Shown here in pieces: positions 35,392 through 45,442 of a DNA stretch of 62,940 nt. The DNA lies in the NCBI GenBank assembly GCA_002842695.1, contig PHDT01000010.1, forward strand, positions 3,051 to 65,990. Direction: 5' to 3'. The translations under genes and the position numbers were made by a program. The stretch is from Bacteroidetes bacterium HGW-Bacteroidetes-10. GTDB lineage: Bacteria > Bacteroidota > Bacteroidia > Bacteroidales > UBA932. Every line of letters begins with the position of its first letter. Within the stretch, counting starts at the first letter, position 1. A model generated the notes under the pieces. The model did no database searches and was not told the DNA's origin. It saw only the letters and a list, made by a program, of their open reading frames with translations.

Positions 35392-38235
35392 ATGAAGAAA
35401 CCCAAAATCAGACTATCTTTTGCGTTGCTTCTCCTTATGCTTTCAAGTTTGACTGTAGGTGCACAAACCACCTCAGGCAATTTTGCAACACTAAGGGGTC
35501 AGGTGACCGAGAAGGGTTCTCGATCACAAGCAGTAGAATTTGCCACAGTGCAGGTTTTACCACAAGGCGCGGTAACAACAACAAATTCCAAAGGGGAATT
35601 TGTTCTTGAGAGACTCTCTCCAGGGAAGGTGAATATTAAGATTCAGTTCCTGGGGATGGAGACTATAGATACAACAATGATTATTACTGCAGGGTCAGTG
35701 ATTCAGGAACATTTTTATATGAGTTACAGCTCATTCAGGCTAAACGAAGTATCTGTTGTCGCCCAGGAGAGCAAGGCCGGACAGGCAACTGCCTCCAATA
35801 TATCAAGGCAAGCGATGGATCACCTTCAGGCTACATCAGTTTCTGATTTGCTTCAGCTAATGCCCGGAGGACAAATTGCAAATCCTGATATGAGCGTAGC
35901 AAAGTCTTTCAGCATCAGAAATATTTCAGGTTCAGTAAATAAAGAAGGCACACCCGGTTCTGAGATGAACTCTCTTGGAACAGCAATATATGTTGATGGT
36001 TCGCCACTTTCAAATAACGCAAATCTCCAGACATTAAGCCCTGTAATTTCGGGTGGAGGAGCCTCTGTGGCAGGGGGTACATCTCCAAATTCAGGATTTG
36101 ACCTGAGAACACTCTCAACAGATAATATTGAATCAGTTGAGGTGATAAGGGGAATACCATCTGTTGAGTATGGTGACCTTACTTCAGGAGCTGTAATTAT
36201 TAGATCAAAGGCAGGTAAAGAGCCGTTAAATATCAGATTTAAAACAGACCCTAGAATCTACCAGGTTTCGGCAGGAAAAGGCTTTAGCCTTGGAGAGAGG
36301 GCCGGTAGTCTTAATGTTAGCGGTGATTACGCATACAGCGTTAGTGATGCTACAGAGTCTTATAAATATTACCAGAGGGCAACTGCAAAACTCTTATACT
36401 CAAACGTATTCAGTAATCTGTCTACAAACACATCTTTTGACTTTTCGCTGGGAAAAGATACAAGAGAGAGGAATCCAGATGATATGAGAAACCAGCTCGC
36501 TTCTGGTGCAACAGACGCAGGATTCAGGCTTAACACCAATGGCACCTTGAATATAAACAAGGGGTGGCTCAATAATATAAAATACACACTTTCCGGTAAC
36601 TACTCCAATAAACACTCTTACAAAGAGGAGCTTTTGGGAAATGCATTCTCTGCATATTCTATGTCCAGAACAGATGGAGCCAGATTAAGTAACAGACCGG
36701 GACAAAAGGTATACGACATCGACGGCAATGAACTTACCAATATACCACCTTCAGAGAGTGGCTATTACGCAACCTACCTACCTAATGAATACTTCAGCAG
36801 ATACGACATATATGGTAAAGAGCTGAATTTCTTTGCTAAAATCAATGCCACTTTCTCAAAGAGTATAGGCAGCCTTACAAACAGAATCGTTGTGGGGGCA
36901 GACTACAAATGGGATGGAAACCTTGGTGATGGTAAGGTGTACGACCTGGCAAAACCTCCTTTCAGATCCGGAGATGCCAACTCTTCACCAAGACCAAGAA
37001 AATACTCTGACATACCATTCATATCTCAGTTTGGTATATATGCAGAAGAGAACATGAACCTTCAAGTACTTGGAAGAATTTTCAATATTCAGGCAGGTGC
37101 CAGATATGACAATATTGAAGGAAAGAGTATTCTCTCTCCAAGATTAAATGGTTCATTTGAGATTATCCCAACAACTCTTACCCTGAGAGGAGGATATGGT
37201 ATAACAGCAAAATCCCCTACTCTGCTATATCTATATCCTGAGAATGCATATTTTGATTTCGTTCACTTCAACAATCTTAACAGTTCATTAGTTCCTGAAG
37301 CAGAACAGTTACTTCTGGGCTCAACACGAGTCTACAATACAGAGAACAAAGATTTGAAGATAGCTTCAAATCAAAAAAGCGAAATTGGAATTGATTTAAA
37401 GTTCAACAAAATGCGATTCTCCGTTACCGGTTTTAATGAAGTACTTAAGAATGGATATGATATGACAAGTACCTTCAAACTGGTAGAATATAAAGAGTAC
37501 GAAATTGGCCAGCAAAATCCGGGCAGCATACCTACGCTAAAGGAGAAGAGCACCAATAATGTCTTTATAAGTTACTCTTCACCATCCAATAATTTTAGAT
37601 CTCACAACAGAGGTATTGAGTTTGACTTTGATCTTGGAAGGTTTGATGCTATAAGAACATCATTCGTCATAAACGGAGCATATTTGAGATCCACCAACTG
37701 GAAGGATGCCTACACTTACAGTACCCAGAAAAATCTTAACCAACTTGAACGCAATATTGGTGTGTACGAAGCTGGAAACACAAAAGAGGAGAGAGAGAGA
37801 TTCAGTACAACCTTAAGAGCTACTCATAATATTCCATCCATTGGTTTTGTAATAACACTAACTGCTCAGGTCAACTGGATGTACAAAGAGTGGGACAATA
37901 TTGGAAACGACTCTATGTTTGTCTCATATATATCAAGACTTGATGGAAAGATGTATGATTTTGACCCATCTATGAAAAATGATCCGGAATTTTCATATCT
38001 CTTCAAGAGTAATGACCCAAGAAGATTTATTGGAGAATCATGGTTCCCAACCGTGCTCTTTAACCTGCATCTTACAAAAGAGATAGGAAGTCTTCTAAGA
38101 GCATCATTTTTTGCAAACAATATGTTCCAGAGTAAACCTCTTTATGAGAAAAAGAGAACACCTGGTTCATTTGTAATAATTAATGACAGGATTCCGCTCT
38201 TCTTTGGATTTGAGCTGGCAGTAAAAATTAAGTAA
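35392..38235 (+). CDS. TonB-dependent receptor with CarboxypepD-like N-terminal domain
   Basis: 947 residues. Signal peptide (ending VGAQT), a carboxypeptidase-regulatory-like domain (about 32-110, LRGQVTEKGSRSQAVEFATVQV, then GxFVLERLSPGKVNI), a plug with SIRNISG, AIYVDGSPL and VEVIRGIPSVEYGDLTSGAVIIRSK, and a C-terminal barrel. It is larger than simple metal receptors and resembles SusC-like or peptide/metal receptors, but no SusD-type gene follows; instead a DUF4876 lipoprotein does. The substrate is unknown. Confidence 0.92.
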   Translation: MKKPKIRLSFALLLLMLSSLTVGAQTTSGNFATLRGQVTEKGSRSQAVEFATVQVLPQGAVTTTNSKGEFVLERLSPGKVNIKIQFLGMETIDTTMIITAGSVIQEHFYMSYSSFRLNEVSVVAQESKAGQATASNISRQAMDHLQATSVSDLLQLMPGGQIANPDMSVAKSFSIRNISGSVNKEGTPGSEMNSLGTAIYVDGSPLSNNANLQTLSPVISGGGASVAGGTSPNSGFDLRTLSTDNIESVEVIRGIPSVEYGDLTSGAVIIRSKAGKEPLNIRFKTDPRIYQVSAGKGFSLGERAGSLNVSGDYAYSVSDATESYKYYQRATAKLLYSNVFSNLSTNTSFDFSLGKDTRERNPDDMRNQLASGATDAGFRLNTNGTLNINKGWLNNIKYTLSGNYSNKHSYKEELLGNAFSAYSMSRTDGARLSNRPGQKVYDIDGNELTNIPPSESGYYATYLPNEYFSRYDIYGKELNFFAKINATFSKSIGSLTNRIVVGADYKWDGNLGDGKVYDLAKPPFRSGDANSSPRPRKYSDIPFISQFGIYAEENMNLQVLGRIFNIQAGARYDNIEGKSILSPRLNGSFEIIPTTLTLRGGYGITAKSPTLLYLYPENAYFDFVHFNNLNSSLVPEAEQLLLGSTRVYNTENKDLKIASNQKSEIGIDLKFNKMRFSVTGFNEVLKNGYDMTSTFKLVEYKEYEIGQQNPGSIPTLKEKSTNNVFISYSSPSNNFRSHNRGIEFDFDLGRFDAIRTSFVINGAYLRSTNWKDAYTYSTQKNLNQLERNIGVYEAGNTKEERERFSTTLRATHNIPSIGFVITLTAQVNWMYKEWDNIGNDSMFVSYISRLDGKMYDFDPSMKNDPEFSYLFKSNDPRRFIGESWFPTVLFNLHLTKEIGSLLRASFFANNMFQSKPLYEKKRTPGSFVIINDRIPLFFGFELAVKIK

Positions 38236-38243
38236 CCCTAAAG

Positions 38244-39464
38244 ATGACAACGATGAAAAATATATCAGCAATATTTGCAAGCATAGTATTTTCACTGTTT
38301 CTGCTCACATCTTGCGAGCAGTTTCAGGAAGCCGGAGAGGCAGTGAAAATAACACCGCTTAACGCAGTTGTTAAGGTTAACCTTAACATTGGCGATGCTC
38401 CTGCTCCGGGGACTCTTAATCTTACACTTACCAACTACGAAGAGAGGTTTGAAATTACAACCTCCATTCCCGCAGATGGATCAGTCACAATTGGTGACAT
38501 AATTCCCGGTGTATATACGTTAACTGCCTCTGCAGAGATGACCTACGATCACAACATATACAACTACAGCGGTAATGTGGTTAATGTTGACATCGTAAAC
38601 AACAATAAGGAAATAACTATCAATATTGGCGCTTCAAAGTCAGGAGCATTGATAATGAAAGAGATATACTATTGTGGTTCAAGAACTCCTACAGGAGGAT
38701 CCTATTTCAGGGACCAGTTCTACGAGATATATAACAATAGTGAAGAGGTTCAAAACGTAAAAGGGTTGTGTATAGCTTTGCTCAATCCCAACACGGCAAC
38801 AGCAAACCTTCCTGTATGGCCCGGCGAAGATGCAGCCAATTTTGTATATGCAACCTCAATGTGGCAAGTACCAAAAGACAAAGACTACCTCTTAAATCCG
38901 GGAGAATCAATTATTATCGCTCAGATGGCAGATGATCACAAGAAGAGTAACCTTAATCCAAATTCTCCTGTAAATCTTTTAAGTGCAGAGTTTGAAACAC
39001 TGGTGAAAACAACCTCACTGATAAGCGATAACCCGGCGATTAATATGACACTTGCATTCTGGCCATCTCCTACACCTCAGTGGCTAACAACTGTATTTGG
39101 AGGGGCCTTTGCAATCTATATTCCAAAGGAAGTGATAGACCCTAACAATTATGTCAGCCCGATAGGAAGGACAGATAAAAATTATAAAATAGCAATAAAT
39201 GAAGTAATTGACGCTGTTGAATTGGTAGGGAATCCAAATCAGGTACAATTGAAGAGAGTACCGGCCGTATTAGATGCAGGTGCAGCAACTGTTGGCGGAA
39301 CATATTTGTCAAAAAGTGTTGCAAGAAGGATAAAGAGTACACTACCTGACGGAAGGAACATTTATTATGACACAAATAATAGTTCACAGGACTTCGAGGT
39401 AATGACTGTGCCTGAAATCAGAAGAAATGGTGCAAAGGCTCCTGCCTGGAATACATGGAAATAA
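38244..39464 (+). CDS. DUF4876-type lipoprotein
   Basis: 406 residues (403 from the second ATG at 38253). A lipobox (FLLTSC) marks a lipoprotein. Residues about 40-130 look like an immunoglobulin-like domain (PGTLNLTLTNYEERF), followed by the family-typical KEIYYCGSRTPTGGSYFRDQ and FYEIYNNSEEVQNVKGLCIA. DUF4876 proteins usually accompany a TonB receptor in Bacteroidetes and could be its surface partner, in place of a SusD protein. The starts and stops are only 8 bp apart from the receptor gene. Confidence 0.75.
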   Translation: MTTMKNISAIFASIVFSLFLLTSCEQFQEAGEAVKITPLNAVVKVNLNIGDAPAPGTLNLTLTNYEERFEITTSIPADGSVTIGDIIPGVYTLTASAEMTYDHNIYNYSGNVVNVDIVNNNKEITINIGASKSGALIMKEIYYCGSRTPTGGSYFRDQFYEIYNNSEEVQNVKGLCIALLNPNTATANLPVWPGEDAANFVYATSMWQVPKDKDYLLNPGESIIIAQMADDHKKSNLNPNSPVNLLSAEFETLVKTTSLISDNPAINMTLAFWPSPTPQWLTTVFGGAFAIYIPKEVIDPNNYVSPIGRTDKNYKIAINEVIDAVELVGNPNQVQLKRVPAVLDAGAATVGGTYLSKSVARRIKSTLPDGRNIYYDTNNSSQDFEVMTVPEIRRNGAKAPAWNTWK

Positions 39465-39490
39465 TTGTTAACAACTACAAATTTTAAGCA

Positions 39491-41032
39491 ATGAGAAAAT
39501 TAATATATATATATCTGGCTGTTACGGTAGTGTTAACTCTGCTACTCTCTCAAAGCGTTGCAGCTCAAAGTAAAACTGAGCTTTTAAAGGCAAAGGCTTT
39601 ATGGTTTAATTCAAATAATGGCGCCGGATTGTCTTTGGATCGTATGACTGATTTTAATAATCTTAGTATTAACTACAGACTTAAAAGCGGAGACTTCAAA
39701 AGAGTGTTTGAAGGTGATAGAGAGCGGGTAGCCGGTGTCTCTACCGAAGGTGGCTTGAACCTTGGCGGTGGTTATTTGTGGGGCCAGTTTGGTTTTAATA
39801 ACGAAAAGCAGGTTGGAACACTTTATAACACAACTATGCTGGATCCTACAAGAGGAAATCCATATTATGTTGTTGACAAGAACCTAAGCGACTGGGTTAA
39901 GCAGGATTACAATCTGCAAATGAAGGCATCTTCAAAACCCCTGTGGGACATGGTTCTCTTGGGAGTTGAAGCTCAGTATGTTACAAAAACGGGCGCAAAA
40001 CAGATTGACCCTCGTTCAGAGACAGACTTCTATACCCTGGAAGTTAAGCCAGCATTGGTGACAACATTTGGAAACCACGCAGCAGGGTTAAATCTTGTAT
40101 ACAAGAAGATTAACCAGGAGTCATCCACAACAAACAGCAACAATCAGCAGAATCAGGATGTCTTTGTAATGAAAGGACTTGGGAACTTTTACTCTGCAGT
40201 TGTAGGTGGATTACAGTCACTTAAGAAATTCATTTACAATGGTAACAAAATTGGAGGAGGAGTTCAGTACTCTTTTGCAGGAGAATCTTTCAATTTACTG
40301 TTTGATGGCAGTTACTCCTTTATGGTTGAAGATGTAATAAGTGATCAGACAAAACCTAAGAAAGAGGGGACAATTAAAGAGGATAACTACGGAGCAAAAC
40401 TTCAGTTTGTAACCAATGGAGATAATGTAAGTAAAGCCGAATTATCTTACTCAGATAACAGAATTAGCGGAATTGAGTATGTTCAGGTTTTGGACAACAC
40501 TTTTAATGTTCAAAGGTGGGTTACTATGTATAAAAGCATAAGGTCTACATTTTCTCAAAAAGATGTTTCCCTAAAATATGACTACTTCAGAGGTGATGGA
40601 GATGATTATAAATGGAGAACAGGTCTCTCTGTAGCATATTCAAATTCAGATGATCTGTACATTTTACCAGAATCATACAGAAGGCTCGAAGATCTGAATT
40701 TTGGAATAAACGGTAAAGCGAACTTTAAGTTTGGCAAAAAAAGCGGACTGCTTGCAGGTTTATCCTTTAACTACAAAAACAATCTTAACAAAGCCTATGT
40801 GTATGGTGGTGCAGAGGCAGACTCTCATATAATTACACAATACATGACACCGGAATTCCAGTATCTTGGAAGAAGCTATTATAAGATTGGAGGGGAACTT
40901 ACTTTTTATTCAGCTGTAAGTAAGAAAAGTAGTTCTGTGCTCTATGTTAAAGCGGCTGTTGATTATTATAAACCACAGGAAAACAGCGATAACAGAGTCG
41001 TCACGAATCTGGGCGTTGGCTTTAATTTCTAA
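39491..41032 (+). CDS. Outer-membrane beta-barrel protein, DUF6850-like
   Basis: 513 residues. Signal peptide about 1-25 (SQSVAAQS). The rest alternates strands and turns with Gly and aromatic residues, typical of an outer-membrane barrel, ending in GVGFNF with a terminal Phe. The early FNNLSINYRLKSGDFK and STEGGLNLGGGYLWGQFGFNNE resemble DUF6850 barrels that occur with DUF4876 genes. No plug domain is present, so it is not a TonB receptor. It may form a companion pore or anchor the neighbouring secreted proteins. Confidence 0.65.
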   Translation: MRKLIYIYLAVTVVLTLLLSQSVAAQSKTELLKAKALWFNSNNGAGLSLDRMTDFNNLSINYRLKSGDFKRVFEGDRERVAGVSTEGGLNLGGGYLWGQFGFNNEKQVGTLYNTTMLDPTRGNPYYVVDKNLSDWVKQDYNLQMKASSKPLWDMVLLGVEAQYVTKTGAKQIDPRSETDFYTLEVKPALVTTFGNHAAGLNLVYKKINQESSTTNSNNQQNQDVFVMKGLGNFYSAVVGGLQSLKKFIYNGNKIGGGVQYSFAGESFNLLFDGSYSFMVEDVISDQTKPKKEGTIKEDNYGAKLQFVTNGDNVSKAELSYSDNRISGIEYVQVLDNTFNVQRWVTMYKSIRSTFSQKDVSLKYDYFRGDGDDYKWRTGLSVAYSNSDDLYILPESYRRLEDLNFGINGKANFKFGKKSGLLAGLSFNYKNNLNKAYVYGGAEADSHIITQYMTPEFQYLGRSYYKIGGELTFYSAVSKKSSSVLYVKAAVDYYKPQENSDNRVVTNLGVGFNF

Positions 41033-41047
41033 AGGAAAAAATACATA

Positions 41048-43225
41048 ATGATGATTAGAAATATCTTAACATTTCTAATAGCATCAACTCTCTCTCTGTC
41101 ATCCTCAGTGGAAGCGGCAGAGAGGAGTTTTGCTATTATTGTTGACAACAACACATATAATGCTTGCAGCGCAGAAATTGACTCCTATAAAGCAATGCTG
41201 GAGAAGGAGGGCCTTCGCGCTTTTGTTCTAAGTAGAGAGTGGGAAAACCCCGATGCTGTAAAAAACGAGCTACTCTCACGATACAAGACTGAATCCCTGG
41301 AGGGGGCAATATTTATAGGGAATATTCCTATCCCCATGTTAAGAGATGCCCAGCATCTTACATCGGCATTCAAAATGGATCAGCAGAGATATCCCTATGA
41401 CCAGTCCTCTGTCCCTTCAGACAGATTCTATGATGATTTTGATCTGAAATTTGACTTCCTTTTTAAGGACTCGGTTAAGCCCCAGTTTTACTACTACTCT
41501 TTGCGGTATGACTCCCCTCAGAAAATTGATTGTGACATATATACAGGAAGACTAAAGCCAACTAAGGGGGGAGAAGAGGGATACGTTCAAATAAGAGAAT
41601 ACTTCAGGAAACTTCTTGTCCAAAGGCAGAGTTCGAATAAACTCGATGTAATTGTCTCCTATACTGGAGAGGGCTCTTTTTCAAACAGCCTAACAGCCTG
41701 GAAAGAGGAGGGTGTAACAATGAGAGAACAATTTCCACAAGCCTTCTCAAATAAAAACTCTTCAAAATTTCTGATTTTCCACATGTATCCATTTATGAAG
41801 CAGACTGTTACAGAAGAACTCAGGAGGGATGATGTTGACCTTTTCTTGTTCCATGAACACGGAATGCCCGAAAGGCAATATCTTACAGCAACTCCTCTAA
41901 GCAAAGGGACTGATGAAAATTTCGAAGCAGCAAAGAGGATTTTCAGAAACAGACTCAGAAGAAACGGATCCGGAAATGAGGCTAACAGAAAACTTACTGA
42001 GAGTTGGAAAGAGTACTATAAAATAGACTCAACCTGGTTTTCAGGTGCATTTGACAAAGAGCTGGCAACTAAGGATTCTGTTGAAGAGGCAAATACCGGC
42101 ATTCTGCTGGAAGATGTTCCAGTGATTAACCCTAATGCAAGGGTGGTAATATTTGACGCCTGTTATAATGGTGACTTCAGAGAGGATAGATTTATTGCAG
42201 GAGAATATGTTTTTGCATCAGGAAAGACACTTGTCGCAATTGGAAATTCTGTAAATGTACTACAGGACAAGTCATCCAGCGATCTTCTTGGGATTCTTGG
42301 ACTGGGCTACAGAGTGGGTGAGTGGGCTCAGATGACAAATATTCTTGAATCTCACATTATTGGTGACCCTACATTTGCTTTTACAAGCATCTCCGGAGAT
42401 AAGGAGGTAGATTTCAGGAGCGAAAGTACCGCATACTGGATAGAAATTCTAACCAAAAACAGCCATCCCGACATCAAAGGAGTTGCCCTGCATAAACTTT
42501 TTAAGCTTAACCATGAAGGGCTTCAGGACATTTTACTTGAAATATATTCCAGCTCACCATTTGCAATGCTCAGACTACAAGCTTTCCATATTCTGCAGCA
42601 CTATAATGACGGAAGCTTTGAAACGCTTTTAAGGGAATCCGTTTATGATCCCTATGAGTTTATAAGGAGAAAATCTACATACGCAATGGGACGCACCGGC
42701 AAAGATGAATTCATTCCATTCATTGCCTCAATCTGGTTAAACGACAGACTTGACGAAAGGGTACGTTTTAATGCTGAATTCTGTTTTGACCTTATGGATA
42801 TTGAAAAACTCGAAAAAGAGGTTCTCTCCCATATTGAGAGTAGCAGCTCTCTGTATGACAAAGAAAAAATCAAAGCTGAATTCAAAAACAAAATTGAGTC
42901 AAGAAAGAGAATATTCCAGATGGGCAGAGATATAACTGACAAGAGTATTGCGCTTAAGACCAGGCTTATGGGAGTTAGCACTCTGAGAAATAATAATTAT
43001 CACTCTATTGTAGGAGATCTATTAAAGATATTATCTGATCCGGATGAAGATCTCTCTTTGAGAATTAAACTGGCTGAGGCTCTGGGATGGTTCACCCTTT
43101 CTCACAGAAGGGCAGACATTATTACCAAGTGCAGAGAGATTGCAGCCAGTGAGAATACAGACGTGCGATTAAGGGGGGAACTTCTTAAAACCGCTAACAG
43201 GCTTGAGGTATTTACGCGCAAATAA
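41048..43225 (+). CDS. Secreted caspase-fold (clan CD-like) protein with C-terminal HEAT repeats, paralogue 2
   Basis: 725 residues with a signal peptide (about 1-23). Aligns end to end with the products at 33198 and 43231. The dyad candidates are LFLFHEHGMPERQY (His 271) and VVIFDACYNGDF (Cys 372), followed by ESHIIGDPTFAF. The earlier GHGYNSD motif of the other two is replaced by TGEGSFSNS, so that histidine is not essential for the fold. HEAT-like pairs run from about 455 to the end (for example DPYEFIRRKSTYAMG). Five bp separate it from paralogue 3. Whether it cleaves peptides is unknown. Confidence 0.72.
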   Translation: MMIRNILTFLIASTLSLSSSVEAAERSFAIIVDNNTYNACSAEIDSYKAMLEKEGLRAFVLSREWENPDAVKNELLSRYKTESLEGAIFIGNIPIPMLRDAQHLTSAFKMDQQRYPYDQSSVPSDRFYDDFDLKFDFLFKDSVKPQFYYYSLRYDSPQKIDCDIYTGRLKPTKGGEEGYVQIREYFRKLLVQRQSSNKLDVIVSYTGEGSFSNSLTAWKEEGVTMREQFPQAFSNKNSSKFLIFHMYPFMKQTVTEELRRDDVDLFLFHEHGMPERQYLTATPLSKGTDENFEAAKRIFRNRLRRNGSGNEANRKLTESWKEYYKIDSTWFSGAFDKELATKDSVEEANTGILLEDVPVINPNARVVIFDACYNGDFREDRFIAGEYVFASGKTLVAIGNSVNVLQDKSSSDLLGILGLGYRVGEWAQMTNILESHIIGDPTFAFTSISGDKEVDFRSESTAYWIEILTKNSHPDIKGVALHKLFKLNHEGLQDILLEIYSSSPFAMLRLQAFHILQHYNDGSFETLLRESVYDPYEFIRRKSTYAMGRTGKDEFIPFIASIWLNDRLDERVRFNAEFCFDLMDIEKLEKEVLSHIESSSSLYDKEKIKAEFKNKIESRKRIFQMGRDITDKSIALKTRLMGVSTLRNNNYHSIVGDLLKILSDPDEDLSLRIKLAEALGWFTLSHRRADIITKCREIAASENTDVRLRGELLKTANRLEVFTRK

Positions 43226-43230
43226 ATAAG

Positions 43231-45441
43231 ATGATGAATAAAAAAATTATAAAAGGGGCACTGTTTATTATCGCGATGATTTTGTGCATAAATGTCAGTG
43301 CAAAAAATAAAGTAATAGCTTCAAGAGGAGACTTCGCATCTCGCTTTTTGATAGTTGTGGATAATGACACATATAACGCGTCAAAACGTGAAATTACCGA
43401 ATACAAAAAAGTTCTGGAAAACGAAGGACTTGGTGTTAATATCCTTATTGGTAAGTGGAGTAATCCAGATGTATTAAGAAGCGAGATAAGAGAGCTTTAT
43501 ATGAAAAAGCCTGTTATGGAGGGGGCTGTATTTGTAGGAAATATTCCTGTTGTTAGAGTACAAAACTTCCAACACTCAACTACTGCATTTAAGATGGATG
43601 AGGAGAAGTTTCCTATTGAGGAGGCATCTGTAACTTCAGACAGGTTTTACGATGACCTTGATCTGGTATTTGAACTAATTAAACAAGATGAGAACGCTCC
43701 ACATATCTTTTATTACAAAATAAAAGAGAGCTCCCCTCAGGTAATCTCAAGCGACTTTTACTCTGCCAGGATGCTTCCCCCAACTGATATGGGAGAAGAC
43801 CCAAACATCCTACTTAAGAGGTATCTTCAGAAGGTAATTGCCGCTCACAAAGAGAATAATCCACTTGACCGCCTGGTAATTTTTAATGGCCACGGATATA
43901 ACTCAGACTGTCTGACAGCATGGCAGAACGAGCAGTTTGCCATCAAAGAACAGATTCCTCTCGCATTTAAGAACTCTAAAGGAAACGGTTTTTATAATTT
44001 CAGGCAGGACCCGTTTATGAAGTTCAGGCTTTTTGAAAAGATGCAGCAAAACGAGACAGATCTGTTTGTATTTCACGAACATGGTGCCTTTGACACCCAG
44101 TATATTAATGGAGAGTACCCTGCACCTAATGAGTTGGAAAAGAGCGGACCGCTAAATGTTATGTCAATCTCTCTCAGAAATACCTACAGGAGGTATAAAG
44201 GAGAGAGGGCAGTGAGGTTCAAAGCAGATGTCATAAAGGAGTATGGATTTACAGAGGAGTTCTTTAATAAAGAGAGGCTTGATTCATTAAGAGTTTCAGA
44301 TTCACTTTTTGCAGCAAGCTTCAATATCGTTCTTAAAGATCTTCCAAAAGTCAAGATGCAGCCAAAAATTTCAATTTTTGATGCCTGTTATAACGGATCT
44401 TTCCATCAACCGGGTTATATTGCCGGCTATCATGTTTTTGGAAATGGAAACACAATTGTAGCACAGGGTAATACTGTTAATGTACTGCAGGACAAATGGT
44501 CGCTCGAGTTGGTTGGAATGCTTGCAGAGGGCGCAAGAGCAGGATTCTGGCAAAAAGAGTTCCAGTATCTGGAGTCTCACATGATTGGAGACCCTACATA
44601 CTACTTTTACTCAGAAGGGGCAAAAGAGCTAAACCACAGGCTTGCAAAGTATCCCGGAGACACGGCTAAATGGAGAGACTATCTTAATTCAGATAATATT
44701 AACAGACAGGCATTAGCCATTAAACAAATCTCAAAATCAGATGATAAGAACCTTTCTGCAGAGTTACTTACGATTTTCAAAGAGAGCCGCCATTACAGCG
44801 TAAGAATGGAGGCCTTCAAAAGGCTTATTGAGACAAGGGATAACAACGCTATTGAAGCAGTAAGACTTGGCCTGGACGATTCGTACGAACTTATAAGAAG
44901 GTTTGCCGCCAGATATGCCGCTTACTACGGAGACGATCTTTTTATTGCTCCTCTGGTCCATACTATTCTCTTTTCCAACGAAAGTCAGAGAGTTCAGTAT
45001 GCTGCACAGAGTTCTCTTCAGATGTTTGATGCACCCAAAGTGGTGAATGAAATTATGAGACAGGTTAATGCTTCCAATATAACAGATAAAGAGAGTACTA
45101 TTAAGAGCTTCAGTCAATATTATATCCGTCAGGAAAGCTCACAGGAGAGAGCTTTGAAATCAATTAAGGACAAAAAGGAAAAATTTGACACAAGAATGTC
45201 GGCAGTAAGAGGTCTCCGCAATTACAACAACCACAAACAGGTTTCGTCCCTTCTTGAGGTACTTAAAGACAACTCAGATGACAATAAAATTAGAGTTGCC
45301 CTTGCAGAGGCTCTGGGCTGGTTTAAGCTGAGTATTCACAGAGATGCGATATACGAAATTCTTCAAACCGTTAACAGAGATAGTTCCTCTTCAGAGCAAC
45401 TCAAATTGGAGACTTTACAAAGTCTTGAAAGATTGAAATAG
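43231..45441 (+). CDS. Secreted caspase-fold (clan CD-like) protein with C-terminal HEAT repeats, paralogue 3
   Basis: 736 residues, signal peptide about 1-22 (CINVSA). Motifs: FNGHGYNSDCLTAW, LFVFHEHGAFDTQY (His 284), ISIFDACYNGSF (Cys 386), ESHMIGDPTYYF. The C-terminal third has repeated two-helix units (DDSYELIRRFAARYAAYYG, then KIRVALAEALGWF), the HEAT pattern, with LAEALGW conserved in all three paralogues. Last gene of the locus; it converges on the S9 peptidase with one base between stops. Confidence 0.72.
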   Translation: MMNKKIIKGALFIIAMILCINVSAKNKVIASRGDFASRFLIVVDNDTYNASKREITEYKKVLENEGLGVNILIGKWSNPDVLRSEIRELYMKKPVMEGAVFVGNIPVVRVQNFQHSTTAFKMDEEKFPIEEASVTSDRFYDDLDLVFELIKQDENAPHIFYYKIKESSPQVISSDFYSARMLPPTDMGEDPNILLKRYLQKVIAAHKENNPLDRLVIFNGHGYNSDCLTAWQNEQFAIKEQIPLAFKNSKGNGFYNFRQDPFMKFRLFEKMQQNETDLFVFHEHGAFDTQYINGEYPAPNELEKSGPLNVMSISLRNTYRRYKGERAVRFKADVIKEYGFTEEFFNKERLDSLRVSDSLFAASFNIVLKDLPKVKMQPKISIFDACYNGSFHQPGYIAGYHVFGNGNTIVAQGNTVNVLQDKWSLELVGMLAEGARAGFWQKEFQYLESHMIGDPTYYFYSEGAKELNHRLAKYPGDTAKWRDYLNSDNINRQALAIKQISKSDDKNLSAELLTIFKESRHYSVRMEAFKRLIETRDNNAIEAVRLGLDDSYELIRRFAARYAAYYGDDLFIAPLVHTILFSNESQRVQYAAQSSLQMFDAPKVVNEIMRQVNASNITDKESTIKSFSQYYIRQESSQERALKSIKDKKEKFDTRMSAVRGLRNYNNHKQVSSLLEVLKDNSDDNKIRVALAEALGWFKLSIHRDAIYEILQTVNRDSSSSEQLKLETLQSLERLK

Positions 45442-45442
45442 T

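Noticed and set aside
35392..39464. Reading the TonB receptor plus lipoprotein as a SusC/SusD glycan-uptake pair
   Set aside because: The lipoprotein lacks the helical SusD look and matches DUF4876; no glycoside hydrolase is nearby.
33198..45441. Naming the three paralogues as true gingipains (C25)
   Set aside because: The His-Cys spacing is about 100 residues, longer than in gingipains; the C-terminal helical repeats and lack of a type IX secretion tail differ. Only a clan-level fold similarity is supported.
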